From NCBI GenBank assembly GCA_907163375.1, contig CAJQUW010006985.1, positions 186,001 to 250,000 on the forward strand: 64,000 nt of DNA, written 5' to 3'. Every line of letters starts with the position of its first letter. Position 1 is the stretch's first letter. The DNA is from Prostheceraeus crozeri. Lineage: Eukaryota > Platyhelminthes > Polycladida > Euryleptidae. Below, piece after piece: positions 1-12,004 of the stretch. Both the position numbers and the translations under genes were made by a program. The notes beneath the pieces were generated by a model. The model was given only the letters and a program-made list of their open reading frames with translations, did not search any database and had not been told where the DNA came from.

Positions 1-664
1 AATTCGATAGGTTGCCATTAAAGCTCAGCTTTAATCGCAGGTAGTGTAAAACGCCTCCCTCGATCAAACAGGTTTGTCTATCTCGGCGGTGTTGTTCCAT
101 CAATCCAATCTGACATCGAGAGGCGAAGATCTTTGGCCTGGACTGCCTTCCGCTCTGTTCGGGTAGTTCTACAGAGTGAAGCGTTGCCTAATGCTCTCAG
201 AATTCAACTCTTCTCATCAGTGATCGAGTCGGTGCTCCTTTAAAATGCGGAAACCTGGACTCTAACAAGGACTCTCGAGAGGCGACTGGACTCCGCCCAT
301 TCCGCTTTACTCCGCGCGGCTTTCTACATACGCTACACAGACAAGGTAAAGACCGACGATCTGTATCGAAGGTGTGGGCTCATTCGACCGAGCCAGACCC
401 TACAACAACGACGGTTGACTCTGTGCGGGCATCTGGTTTGAGCAGAAGACTATTGTCGTGAACCGGTTCAAGACATCTTGTTCATGACTTCACATGAACC
501 CCGTCGACGAGGACAGGCAAATTCTACGACCTATGTCGACTGCCTATTTAAAGACGCTAGTGCTCCAGATCAAATAAATGGCATTTCATGTGTCAGACAG
601 TTAGCCCGAGATCGGAAGATCTGACGCCTTTTGGCGTAACTATGTATGTATGTACATGTATGTA
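1..664 (+). mobile_element. Non-LTR retrotransposon (RTE/Proto2-like), 3' end, broken
   Basis: The frame through position 70 reads as the C-terminal part of a LINE reverse transcriptase: YLGGVVP, then a DIERR..LAW.AFRSV block, ETWTLT, RRLD.AHSALLRAAF and RRLTLCGH, the usual order after the RT palm in endonuclease/RT LINEs. In-frame stops at 241-243 and 439-441 show it is dead; the terminal stop is at 622-624. After it come a small GCC/GGC hairpin and a tail of ATGT repeats (641-664), a typical 3' end of RTE-type elements. The 5' part lies outside the window. The tail abuts a hAT-like copy, so the LINE probably inserted into it. Clade assignment is by eye. Confidence 0.8.
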
Positions 665-1236
665 TTAAAATAAGATCATCTAAGATTTTCTTAATTAAGC
701 GTGATCATATCACAAGCAACAGCTGCCACTGAAAGAAGAAAGCATCATAATCATAAAAAACGGATCATATCTAACTTTAAAAAATGTAAATAGGTCCACT
801 ATTACTTCTCAGATTCAAGAAATGACACCAATTGTGAATCATTAAATCATGCCGCTGAAAATTGAATTAAAAGCATGACATCTGACTTAAGAAGCACAAT
901 GAGATCTCAGCTTTTCCTTGAAGACTTGCAGGGACGTGCATTATAATCAGCTCATGAAATTTCCTAGATCGTCAGCTCATTTTCCGTTTAATCAAGATGC
1001 TTCTTGGCAAATATTAATTCGTTTTGATATCCAACTTGTTCCCTACTACTTATAAAGGGGTGTCATCTCGGTAGTAAATAAGTTTGAAAAATTTTATTTT
1101 TTTAAAAGCTGCTCAAATAATTTTTTGGACCACAGGAGCGTAATCTCCGTAAAAAACTGAATCTTTTCATATAAAAATTTTCACTGTATGCAGATACTTT
1201 TTTGAGTCGACAATCTACCTACTTATACTCGTACTT
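665..1236 (+). mobile_element. hAT-like nonautonomous element, family H1, truncated copy
   Basis: This stretch aligns by eye over its whole length with the complete H1 copies at 58763-59588 (opposite strand) and 60129-61818. Shared blocks include GCGTGATCATATCAC, CAATAAGATCTCA-like and GATATCCAACTTG, and the right end GTCGACAATCTACCTAC. The terminal CTCTATG of the other copies is missing, and the left end is replaced by the LINE tail. No transposase-like frame is seen. Confidence 0.75.
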
Positions 1237-1244
1237 GGGTGCGC

Positions 1245-1660
1245 CATGTAAAAAATAGCAGCACCCGTGTAATTCTATAGATTCTTTATATAATGAATGC
1301 TCGAGCGACTGAAACAGGCCTCTTAATATCTGCAAACATCAACATGTCGCCCCACTTTATCCACATTGAACCACATTTTCGCATACATCGCCAATAGGAA
1401 TCACAATAACATTACACGCGCGTGATAGGAAATGACTTGAAGAAATTCCTTGCCGAAAGTTGTGGCTCTAGACTTATTACTTTTCAGTCGATAAGAGAAA
1501 AAAATCATTTTTGCCGAAAACTGCAAACTGTGTCCCATTGGATTAACCAGTCTTTTTCTTTGAAACTGTCTGACAAGAAGTAAGCAAAGGATGTACATCA
1601 TTCTGTGAGATTATCATTTTCGGCTTCGTTCCCTGCAGAAACTCAGTCTGGCTGCCGGAC
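1245..1660 (+). mobile_element. Fold-back family E, half copy
   Basis: Matches the loop and right arm of the 47031-47740 fold-back element in the same orientation. Shared anchors are GATGTACATCATTCTGTGA, CTGTCTGACAAGAAG and GGAAATGAC. Its right end, GAAACTC..CTGGCTGCCGGAC, matches the outer end of the left arm there, so this copy keeps a true terminus. The left arm is absent. No protein-coding potential seen. Confidence 0.65.
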
Positions 1661-2583
1661 TTTATAGTGTTTTATATGACAGCTGCGAAACTTACTGCAA
1701 AAGTAATCGACTGCCGGAAACATTCTTTCCACTTTCATTGAAGTCGATGGAATGTTAAAAAGACAAAGTTTATGTTGCCGTGAATTATTCGTTCTTCGAA
1801 GCCCGCTCCGTCTTATCTCCATCGACCGTGCTTAACTTGCGTCTGAACTTACTGGAAATCGTGAAATTTCGTTGCGAAAAAAGTTGGACATCTAATTTGT
1901 TAATGATGAGGCCAGCGGATTGAGTGCATGAATCAAATCATTTATATGATCTTCAACCGTGTATGTCTGAGATGATGTTGATACATGTGCAATGTATATG
2001 GCTAGGTTCCTAAAGGAGCGCTCAATTTCCTTTGATGAAATGCAACTTCATGGGGGAAATAAGACTCCAAATCACTGCCACTCAATCCGCAATATTGCGT
2101 TTATTTTCTAATATACCTAGTCTCGTCAACCTGTGATATTCAGACACCCCAGCCCAATAAAACAACAGAGACGCAGCAGAAATGTATTCCGGTATTTGAG
2201 AATCGTAAAACTGGTTTTCGGAAAATTTCTGTGAGACGGAAAATAGAAAATACCGCTAATTCCGGCATTGCAACCTTAAGATTCATGGCAGTCACAACTT
2301 TCAGTGGATCTCCATAGCTGACGTTTGAATGAGGGCCAGTTAGACTGACAATAAACTTCTGCACTCTTGTTGATAATTAGCCAAAGTCTGATCCACTTGC
2401 GACCTCCACGTAGCTGGATTACAGGTGTTCGTCTCACACCTGGTTGACTGCAAGGTAATAGATGATTTAAGAATGTATTATTAAGTGTCTAGTCTACTTC
2501 GGTGAACTACAAGTAGTTGGATCACAGGCATTTGTCAGTCACCCGGTCGGAAATATCATTAGTAAGGTTGACTGCGCATAGTC

Positions 2584-3332
2584 CGGGAGCTACTGACACC
2601 TTTCTTCCTAAATTCGTGCACAAAGGGCTTAATAGCATGGATTTGTAGATCTTGAAACGATGAATACAAAAATCCAATTCTTAAGTGTCTCTGCCATAGT
2701 CGCTTTCGGTTGTAGGTGAGGTTAAAGGATTCCCATTGGATTCAAGAAATATCTATGGATTGTGAAACACTTGGCAATTTTCGTACATTTTCTCTTGCGG
2801 AAAATAAACTGTTTATCAGAATGCCATGAAATTTGAAGCATGATTGAGTTCAGAAGATCAACTTCAATGAGAGGTAAAGTGAGTCACATGATTCATTTGA
2901 TATCTGTATTTGATGTCTGAGAGCCTTTACAAAATGAGAAAAATCGCCAAAATTTAGTCAAAACATGAAATTTACTCATTTTGTAGAGGCTCTCAGACAT
3001 CAAATACTGATTCATGTGACTCACTTCAACTTTTTTATCGAATTTGATGTTCTGAACTCAATCATATTTCAAATTTCATGGCATTCTGATAAATAGTTTC
3101 TTTTCTGCAAAAGAAAATGTACGAAAATTGCCAAGTGTTTCACAATCCATAGATATTTCTTGAATTCTACCATCGGATTCCAATGGGAATCCTTTAACCT
3201 TGCTTATAACCGAAAGCGACTGGCTGTGAGACTTAAGAATTTGATTTTTGTATTAAGCGTTTCAAGATCTACAAATCCATGCTATTAAACCCTTTGTTCG
3301 CGAATTTAGGAAGAAAGTGTCAGTAGCTCCCG
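2584..3332. repeat. Long palindrome (fold-back) of 749 bp
   Basis: Two arms of about 355 bp (2584-2938 and 2975-3332) are reverse complements of each other with small indels, roughly nine of ten positions matching by eye, around a 36-bp spacer. The outer end of each arm reads CGGGAGCTACTGACAC. The right arm runs straight into a tRNA-like SINE head on the minus strand (3335-3404). The sequence left of 2584 (GGTTGACT..GC.TAG) also weakly resembles that head, so the palindrome may be two SINE-like units inserted tail to tail. I see no clear target-site duplication. Confidence 0.85.
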
Positions 3333-3334
3333 TC

Positions 3335-3404
3335 CTAGCAAGGAGTCGACCCTGGGCCGTCCCGACCACAGGTAGCTACTTAAACCACTGCGCCACTCAC
3401 TCAG
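3335..3404 (-). repeat. tRNA-derived SINE head
   Basis: Read on the minus strand it carries an A box (GTGGCGCAGTGGTTTAAGTAG) and a B box (GGGTCGACTCC, at 3342-3352) at normal pol III spacing. The unit continues into the right arm of the 2584-3332 palindrome, which would be its body. Confidence 0.55.
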
Positions 3405-4284
3405 CCTCTGTGCGGTAATTTTCATTACCATTCCTGGGTTCATGACTTTCAGAATAAGCATTTATCCCACCTTCCCTGGATGGACCTTGATTGTAAAAAT
3501 GGACGTTTTGCGTTCTTTAATTTTCGTATTAATTTACATAATGTTACTGCCTAATACTCCTATTATCCTGATGGAAAGGTTGTCTCTAATCCTAAGATAA
3601 TTGATTTCAAAAATATGAGTTTATCATGTTGCTACGGCTGCAGTTCACAACAGGAGAGGGTACTACGAGGTTTTGGAAAAGATTGAAATTAGAAGAGTTA
3701 ATTCTATCATTCAGCTTGACAACGAATGATGCATTTCTTAATCTGTAGGACACTTCCGCGCGAATTTGAATGAGCCAGCGCTTTTTCTGTTTAAAGGCTT
3801 CGTCTAGACCTTTCTCCATTATCCTACGGTGTTGATAAACAATAAATATAAAATTGAAATGGGGAATTGCAATTTGATTGAAAAGAGGGATCATTTCAGA
3901 TTTTTATTCAAAAACTGCTGTGTTAGAGGTTTGCTTCAGGGGACGTGAAGTCACTTGTCACTCAAACGAGAGACGAAATGAGTCTCAATTTCTAAATTAC
4001 TGCTCCACAAGTTCACCTGATCTCCTCGTTTTATCCTGTTTGCTCTGTCTTCGTTTGCTACGAGCATTCTATGTGACTGTCATTTCTTTTACTGCCTCGG
4101 CCTCTGCGGTAATGAAATACAGGGTTACAAATGAATGTGATCGATTTATGATTATATTGCTTTAAAATACGAATCTCTAGCGGTTGATTCAATTCAACAT
4201 CGTTCAAAATGAAGTTAATGACTATTGCCATACAATTCTGAATATTTTTTATATCTTTACAATCAAGGAGGGGAGATGATAATT

Positions 4285-4480
4285 GAACAAATGTTCTTAT
4301 TTACGCTCGGAAGCAATATTGCTCCCTTCCTTGGAGATGAGTTCCGTTTATCTCACTGTCATTTTTGCAAGAAGGCAGAATGTATCTAGAAGTCTTAGAT
4401 TTGACCCGACATAGATTTGAACTCAGGTCTCCCTAACACAGAGCGAGCATTCTTCCACAAAACCACTGCGCCGGCTTCAT
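4285..4480 (-). mobile_element. tRNA-derived SINE, family B
   Basis: On the minus strand: a head with GGCGCAGTGG, GCTCGCTCTG and a B box GAGTTCAAATC (4414-4424), then a body GTCGGGTCAAA.CTAAGACTT, CTCTGCATTCTTGC-like, and an end reading GCTTCCGAG.GTAAA. The same order of blocks is found in the plus-strand copy at 7785-8018, which defines the family. Confidence 0.7.
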
Positions 4481-5591
4481 CAGGATCTTGCGGATGACTG
4501 AGTCATGAAAATAAGTAAGACTGATCCGACCATCATTGAGATTCAATGCTTTTCAACAGTAATCCCTAAAACTAGAACATGTTTCACAGCTGGGAATCAC
4601 AATTGAAGATCCTTCGGATCAGAGGAAGTTAATTGTTCCATTTATGCGTGCACTTCCTTTACAACAGCCGTAATGCTAAGGAGGCAAATGACTAAGGAAA
4701 TGATTGAAATTAACGGATTAATGACACACTTATACAGACTGGCTTGTCATTTGAGTGGATGGATTTGCACTGTCTTTACTCCTCGACATTATATCAGCCA
4801 ATTACCCATTTACTACTAGGTCGACAAGGAGAAAGGCGTCAGGGGTATGTAGGGAATGGAGCACAAGACTTTTCACGTGCAGAGCCACCACGTTAACCAC
4901 TGAGCTATTATACCTGAAGTAACGGCACTTGTTTGCCATTTGTTGAACATTGCATCATGAAATAAAACCATATTCCGTAGCTTCTAGAGATTGCAATCCC
5001 AGGACCCGTGTGTTTTCGCAAATCTCGAAATCCCGGGATTAGTTTAGCTGTGATTTTGGTGGTAATTGATAGACGTTTCAATAGTAAGTTAATATTGTTT
5101 GACTTCTTTGCCGATGGAAACTGAATAGACATTCGAATCCTCTTCTTTTTTTCTTTGAATTACTAGTTCAATATTGTGCGTTACAGCCATGTCGAGCTGA
5201 CTGTGTGTTTGATTATATGTTTATGCTCTACACATTTTCTTATCATAGGTTACTGGGACTAAGAAGGCTTTAGAAAATAGCAGGAATAACATAATTATTT
5301 CTTAATCTTCATACTCCGATTCTGTCCAGCAATCTATCATTAGTTAGAGTCAGAAACAATGAGTAAGGTCTGTAAATTGTTTTCCGCAATACGTGTGGTG
5401 TTCTAGCCTCTGTTTTTATATTCTCTAAGGTCGCATATTGGCCAACACTGCGCGCTACATCAAACCGCTCTACAGCCAATAATTTGGAGAGTTTGGCTCT
5501 TCTGCTTTCACATTTCCGTGAGGGATCACAACTGAATAGGTATCCCCCTCCCCTTCAACTATGTTTTCTGCCAATTGACACAGTCGCAGAA

Positions 5592-5664
5592 GTGGCTCGT
5601 AGCTCAGTTGGCAGAGCACAGGTCTAGATAACCTTGGTCGCAGGTTCGAATCCTATCAGCCGCA
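5592..5664 (+). pseudogene. tRNA pseudogene or tRNA-like sequence (anticodon position AGA)
   Basis: The 73-nt sequence has a perfect D stem (GCTC/GAGC) with loop AGTTGGCA, a loop CTAGATA placing AGA at the anticodon, and a T loop TTCGAAT. Pairing is imperfect: the acceptor stem has one G-T pair and a C-C mismatch, the T stem a C-A mismatch, and there is an extra base between acceptor and D stems. An AGA anticodon means serine, but the long serine variable arm is absent. It is therefore more likely a pseudogene or SINE head than a working gene. It resembles the minus-strand sequence at 62775-62838. Confidence 0.45.
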
Positions 5665-6508
5665 CATCTTTTGCATGGCAATTTGATCTATCGTTTATTT
5701 AATTTCATTGTTGTTAACTCAATTTTCCATGTCGCCACTAGTAATGATGACCACTACAGATATCGTGACCCATCCGAGTAAAAGACTCACAAAAACTCTG
5801 ATCACCAACGCTAATTGTCATTGACGTTCAGATTGTGCGAGATGTAGCAAAGTCTACAGAAAAGGACCATCAGAATGCAATTTTCTTCCTCTAAAAATGC
5901 TGTAGAGCAATTTGTTTCGAATTTCCCGGATTTGGAAAGGCGACCGGGATTGCAATCCGCAGTAGCTTCTATGTTCTGCGACTTCATGCTTCACACTTAC
6001 GTCCTATTGTTATTCTATTAAAGATTTGATGTCAATTTAATTGACGAATTTCTGCTTCTTATTTTCATTCAAACATCAAACAAGAAGAATATCGCCTTAT
6101 TATTCGTGATCGTCGAAATAGACATTCATTCACGTGTGAGAAGTTCTTATTAATGTTCTTTACTTTCATTCTTCATTGATTTTGCAGTAATATTTCTTCC
6201 CATCAACGGCAGTGCAAGAACTTCATTAGGATAAGATAATGTGAGGGGCAGCGCACAGCCGCAATCAGCCCGTCACACTTCATTTTGATACTTACCTGCG
6301 TCCATCCTCAATCGTCGATTTAAGCAGAGAGCAAAATATCAATTTCAAAATTAGTGCTCGAAAAGTTCATCTACTTCTCTTCTATCTCACATTTTAAAAT
6401 AAAGTAATTCTCAAGACGATGTTGTGAGAAATTGACAGGCATAACTTACTGAGAAGGAACTTAGCCATTAATGTATTAATTTTGAAATCCATTCATCTGC
6501 AAGCTGTC

Positions 6509-6650
6509 TCTCTTCTCTCTCACTCATCCTTATCTTTCTTCTTCCTATTAATATTGAACATTAAAATGTAATATAACAGTAATAATTCATATCAATATTA
6601 TGCTGAATATTAATAGGAAGAAGAAAGACAAGAGTGATAGTGAGAGAGAA
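6509..6650. repeat. Palindrome with about 50-bp arms
   Basis: The left arm (purine-poor, containing CTTTCTTCTTCCTATTAATA) is mirrored by the right arm (TATTAATAGGAAGAAGAAAG) with few mismatches around an AT-rich loop near 6556-6603. It lies about 330 bp upstream of the HEAT exon, presumably in an intron. Its boundaries suggest a small fold-back transposon, but no target duplication is obvious. Confidence 0.7.
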
Positions 6651-6978
6651 ATTTAGCGTGTTTTTGAGGAGAGAGAGAGAGATATGAAGCTTAAGAAGAA
6701 AGACAGAAAAGAAAATTTTCCACCGGACCATTTGTTGAGAGAGTGAATAAACCAGAGGAAGGCACTGCCTTAACATACGCACGTGGAGGGCGGGTTGCAC
6801 TTAATGCTGCATCCAATATTGGCGCGCTTTACACAGACACTACTCATTCGTTACATGTCATAATAATGCGCACTTTTATTATCTGTTTCAGTCAATAATT
6901 ACAAGAATGATTGTCCGAGAAAAATAACTTAATCCCATTCAATTTCCATGGACAACTTTTTATCTATTATGTCTTCAG

Positions 6979-7168
6979 CTCTTGGTCTCATCGGGGAGAA
7001 CATTCCACCCATTCGAGATTGTCTGCTTTGGGCGCTTCGCTATGAGACGGAAGCTGCGGTTCGTGCTGAAGCTGTTCGCGCTGTATTGGAAATGGAGGCT
7101 TTGGACGCTGAGGTGTCTGAGATTTTGCGAGACCGACACCTCGTGGAAGCGAGTGAAATGGTAGCCAA
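6979..7168 (+). CDS. HEAT-repeat protein, exon 1 of those visible (HEATR4-like, tentative)
   Basis: A 190-nt internal exon bounded by a polypyrimidine acceptor (TTATCTATTATGTCTTCAG) and a consensus donor (GTGAGT at 7169). It starts with two bases of a split codon and ends with AA of another. The 62 intact codons read LGLIGENIPPIRDC, LLWALRYETEAAVRAEAVRA and EMEALDAEVSEILRDRHLV: amphipathic helix pairs with the xxVRxEAxRA signature of HEAT repeats, which form curved protein-binding solenoids. The AA joins the G at 25272 to give Lys and keep the frame open. Vertebrate HEATR4 is the family it most resembles from memory; this is inference. The acceptor rules against ATG 6948 as the start, so the N-terminal exons lie upstream, probably outside the window. 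Confidence 0.65.
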
Positions 7169-7784
7169 GTGAGTTGCTTGTCATGATGATAATAATTAAA
7201 GCGAAGCTTTAACGTCGCTTCTCCCCATTAGGGGTTGGACTTTGCTGAAGACTTTTTTGAATTCTGAAGCGCTGTGATATTTTTACCCCAGGTGCCTCTG
7301 TCTGATGCTATTACCGATCCTTCCTCCACCCTGGTACCGGAATAACGTTTAACCAAGAATTTAGCTGCCGTGTCACGGAGACAATGTTCTAATAATGACG
7401 ATAACGAAGTATATTTAGAAAAAAAATCGTCCCAATTATAGTAATCGCATGACTTCCAAGTAAAAGATACAATAATGCAAGTCAAAGGGAAACATACTAA
7501 TTGACAAGAAAGTGAATGAACTAATAACCACAGTTCTGCATTTTTATCATTGAAAGCATAAATTACCGATCTTGAGTTGCTGCTGTCATTTTTGGTGAAA
7601 TGTCCAGAGTGTTCGCTGAATGCTCGAGTTCTTTTGAGAGACTTTTATTAAAGAATAGAGGGGCACGACATTCAAGGATTCTACGTATAAGATTTGAAAA
7701 TTGATTATGAGCCGCCCTTTCTTCAAAAAATTGAGAAGTATTAGATATAGTCTGCATGATCCTGCATCAGTTTGGTCTTATCCA
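7169..7784. other. Intron start, no other feature
   Basis: Beginning of an 18-kb intron between the first two visible exons. Unique-looking AT-rich sequence up to the SINE at 7785. Confidence 0.5.
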
Positions 7785-8018
7785 AACTGGGTTTGTGGTA
7801 GAGTGTTCGCTCTGCGTCCGGGAGACCTTGGTTCAAATCTTGGTCGGGTCAAACCTAAGACTTTTAAAATGGGTGCACTCTGCATTCTTGCTAAACACTC
7901 AGCACGAAAAAGAATGAGATTGGTAAATGACAACTCGGCCACATGGAAGAAAGACTCCGTGCCTAATGTGCTTCCGAGTATAAACAACGATCATTTATTT
8001 ATTTATTTTATTTATTTA
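7785..8018 (+). mobile_element. tRNA-derived SINE, family B
   Basis: Head GTTTGTGGTAGAGTGTTCGC (A box) and GGTTCAAATCT (B box, 7830-7840), body GTCGGGTCAAACCTAAGACTT and CTCTGCATTCTTGC, then CTTCCGAGTATAAACAA and a TTTA-rich simple tail (7994-8018). Same block order as the minus-strand copy at 4285-4480. It lies in an intron of the HEAT gene. Confidence 0.75.
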
Positions 8019-9992
8019 CCGATAAATTTTCACTGCTAGGAGGTAAGTCTAAATAACCTTAAATGCCTTGTATTGGAGTGACAAAGTATTTGAGTCCGAG
8101 TGACGAAGTTCATCGTTTTATTTACACTCGACCATCCATCAAGAAAATATCGATCATAAGTTACTGTAGAAGCGTTCAATCGATCAATCAATATAACAAA
8201 TGGATTTAATGATATTTTTTATGTTAACTTATTGATGCATAAAAAACAAATTTGGTGTTGAATGAATACTTCCAAGTTTGGTCATTTCCGAGATATTTAT
8301 CGTGACTGCTTTAAGTTATAAATCGTTTGCATTTCTATACTACATGCTTTATTTAAGCACCTGGCTCCGTGCGTACGCTTACTGCGTGGCCTTTAGATAT
8401 TCATTGTTGCTTTGCATAAATTTATTCACATACATAATATCACTTTTTGTCTTGTTATCGGACAAATTGTCGAATAGTCTGTCATGAATAACATTTTGTT
8501 ATCATCAATAACTTTATTTTTGAAGTACTGCTGCCACAAATGCCTTGTTGTAGATGAAATTTGAAAGACAACAATCAGATAATTTTTATCACACAGTAAG
8601 GGACAATAAACACGACATTTCAATGTCAAATTGAATAATCTTATCACAGCTAAATGCCAAGGACAGTGAATGTGAAAAGTGGAACAGTCTGCAAACGCAG
8701 TGGGATCAATTGATATCTGATAAACAGCATTCTTCCCCCGTTGGGATTCAATTTGAAAGACTTGTCACGCAGTACTACACATGTGACTTGAAAATGTTGG
8801 CGGAGAGAGGCCGATATGAAAGTAATATTGCGACAGAGATCATTACACAGTAGAAACCCAGCGATACATAGATGTTGATAAACTCAAGTCACGTGAGAGA
8901 AAGGAGAGAAAGAGGCTTACCGGGATCAAAGAGACTGGGTCAAAGAGACGTCAAAGGATCCATGATCAAATAATGTCTTTTAGTCATTGGGTTATAAATG
9001 TTGGTCTGCCGCAGAGTTGGATCTTAAGCTGATTTTTGCACTCCAGACTACAATCCTCATGCCTAATTTGCGGCCCGAATATAGACTATACAGCTATTAT
9101 TCGAATCTCAGAAATCTTCAAGAAACTGGTTCTTCAAAATTCGTGTTTAATTGTTTTTATGTCCCTAATTTTCGGTTTACTAGGAGAAAACAACAAAACT
9201 TCAAGAAAGCAGTCGAAAACACCACCAAAATGAAGTAAAAACAGCTTCACATCCTTCTTTTAGGTTCCATTTATGCTGCTAAGTTTATCCTCATATTGTT
9301 GCATTCTTGCCTACTGTGAAGTCTGCTATTGTGTCGTTTGTCTAGTTGAGATGTTGCGAACTTTTCTTCAGCACATTCTTCCATTCCTTGGTCAAGTGAA
9401 GTAGTTGGTCCTTTTTATAATAACTTCTGGTTTATTAGAAGTATACTTCCTGTAATCCAGAATCCTGAATCCTATAGCGCATGGGCATTTTCTCTATGAT
9501 GACATGCTTTTGAGAGCAGTCTTAGTTGCACCATTTAGCGATTTAGCAGCGTCAAGCGTCGAGGAGCAGCTGACATGTGTGTTTGAAGTTTTGTAAACTT
9601 CTTGAGCGCGACTCGGCGTGCATTCACTTTTTTCTTGAGAGACTGACACTTTCTGCGAACTTTGGCAAAACTCCAAAGATTTTGTGTCTACTCTCTGTTT
9701 TGCCATATTTCCCACCATGTGAATGATTGAATATATTTTTACATGTAACTGTTGAGAGAATGCAGAAATTCTTTTTTACTTGCCTTTTTTCATTTTGTAT
9801 CATACCGTCATGTTCAGATCATATCATTCCTCTTCTTCCACTTAATTCATAAACATCAAGCGGCGCATGAAGTTATTTCAAACATAAACTTGTGTTTTCT
9901 TGTCATAAAGTCTTTAAGAGTAGATAAAGTAAAAGTGTCGTTGGTAATTACAAACGCATTAACTTATAATACCTCAGCCATCAGCATGGGTA
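8019..9992. other. Intronic sequence, nothing recognised
   Basis: AT-rich sequence with only short chance frames and no repeat shared with the rest of the window that I can see. Confidence 0.4.
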
Positions 9993-10085
9993 GTTCGATG
10001 ATAACTCCGACAATATCATTAGTGTTCGATGATAACTCCGACAATATCATTAGTGTTCGATGATAACTCCGACAATATCATTAGT
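9993..10085. repeat. Three perfect 31-bp tandem copies
   Basis: The unit GTTCGATGATAACTCCGACA plus ATATCATTAGT occurs three times with no difference between copies, starting at 9993, 10024 and 10055. Identical copies in a decayed background suggest a recent expansion. Confidence 0.95.
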
Positions 10086-11027
10086 CATTTAATTACAACA
10101 TTAATGCCGATGTCTTTTTCATGAAATTCTGATGTTCTCATTTAGTTGGTAAGCTTCAAATCACACTTAAAATCTCAATATCCTGTCGGCGCTCTCAATA
10201 GAAATGAAAGTAATAAAATAGCTTTGTCGGAAGCCTTTCATTAAAGATTAAATTGTCCGTTTCATTTCCATAAAACAAAAGTCATTTTTTTCAGTAAATG
10301 ACCTTTTAATTACTTTCCATTCTTTGTTCATTAAAGGGACATTAAACCTTTTCGTTCTGCATGGATGTCAATTGTGTTGCAAATTGGATGTGACGCTCTG
10401 ATGGTCATTACGTACGTCTCGGATTTCTGTGACAATAAACTTGAAATTACTGCCCCAGAGCAAATCTCCTGGCTATTACTTGTTGCAAGAATGTGGCTCC
10501 ATGGTGTTTCAAATTTTCCAACATTTATTTTTTCCCACAGTCGGATCGGCTCTTGACCGTTTTTCTAAAATTAATCATTTCAGTGTGATTAATGCATGTT
10601 AAGTGAAGAGATCCTTCAATGTCGTGATAATTCCCAGAATGATTTGATTTACACATACAAATCTCTTTACTGCATGCCGTACATTGTTAAGAAACAGTAA
10701 TCCTTCAAAGTGTAGCGTTAATGGAAATGGCTTAATCAAGAAACTCTGATGTGCAGAAATCTTAATTTTCTCTATTGTGGCATGTGATCCGCGTATTGGA
10801 GAGCTGTTTTCATAGTCACATCCTGTAAATAATTCACAACACTATTTTTACTTTGGCACAGTGACAAAGTTTCCAATGAAATTCAATACTACCTGGTCTT
10901 CTAGCGACCAGAGCACGGGTTTTCAGTGGCTAATGTTTTCAAAATTGGTCTGTTGATGATAGCAAAATGGCGATTTTTCTGAAAATGCAAAATAAAGCGG
11001 AACCTAAATACTGGGTTAAGCCGAGGG
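10086..11027. other. Intronic sequence, nothing recognised
   Basis: AT-rich sequence without clear repeats or coding signal. Confidence 0.4.
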
Positions 11028-11758
11028 CAGAGTTGGAACCGGACCGGTACCGTCTTGAAAATCTCATACCGGTACCATTTGCTAGACCGGTTTTTTTTAA
11101 AAAAACTCCAATGATAAACAATAAACTCAAATACAAATGCATAAAGCACTATCAAGGATCAAAGTTTCCCACTATGATTGAATTTATGCTTTTTTTATTA
11201 TCATATTTACCTTTTAACAGTAAAATATTTTATGACGTACGACAATGCGAATATAAAGGTTTCCATTTAAGCAGAAGCTATTATGAGAAATGGAAATTTG
11301 TCGATTTTATTGTGAGGCTCCCAGCAGTCAAGCAAACCAATTTCATAAGACGCTCTAAGTTTTGCTATGCGATACAGCGGATAGACTTTACTACTTTAGA
11401 TAGAATAATTTGTTGAGCAATTATTTTCATTGATATAATTCATTCAAGTAGTTACGCAGTGTATTACTACTGAATGATATACATGCCACAATTAAGAGTC
11501 CTGCATGTAAGTTCAAAATTTAACGATGCATGTCAATCACGAAGAATTTAATTTTACGTTTTCTAAAGCGCACAATTATTCCGTGGTATACTATATTAGT
11601 GTACATTATACATGTTTAAGTCCAGCACTTGCTGCGCAGTTGACAATTATGCAAGCCTCCACTGACTCCGTGTGTAACAAGGAAGCATGAAAACAATATC
11701 GGTCAAACCGGTACAGAGGTCTGACTGGTACCGGTACCGGTGACCGGTTCTAACTCTG
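11028..11758. mobile_element. hAT-like nonautonomous element, 731 bp (family H2)
   Basis: Imperfect terminal inverted repeats begin CAGAGTT and are rich in CCGG: left CAGAGTTGGAACCGG then CCGGTACCG, right (inverted) CAGAGTTAGAACCGGTCACC. CAGAG-type ends fit hAT elements. The flanking 8 bp do not match, so it is old or one end has shifted. A 149-codon frame beginning just outside it (10967) runs through the interior, but nothing in it resembles a hAT transposase and it overlaps the TIR, so I take it as chance. CCGG-rich segments near 49555 and 54790 may be related ends. Confidence 0.6.
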
Positions 11759-12004
11759 CCTCCAACTGCCTCAGCAACTAAATACGACGTATACTCACTG
11801 CCCATTTTTCTTGTAAGGCATTCCCATTGATTAGGCATGCACAACCTGGCAATTTGTTCGTGAGTGATCAGTAAAAGTAGTCAGTCGGAAGTGACGTTGA
11901 TAATCAATTTTGAATATATTTGGTTATTCTTTTTCAGAAATCAGTTCTCATATAGACTTGTAGTACAGATAGTACTACGCAACTACTTTCTTTAGCTGTA
12001 TCTG

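Noticed and set aside
4870-4918. TAGCTCAGTGGTTAACGTGG-like A box on the minus strand
   Set aside because: No B box at the right distance; only a faint tRNA resemblance.
5874-6018. Short frame (MQFSSSKNAVEQFVSNFPDL and following)
   Set aside because: Composition is protein-like but there is no donor before its stop and no link in phase to the exon at 6979.
10967-11416. 149-codon plus-strand frame, the longest in the window
   Set aside because: Crosses the end of the hAT-like element H2, has no transposase or other motif, and its composition looks like AT-rich chance reading.
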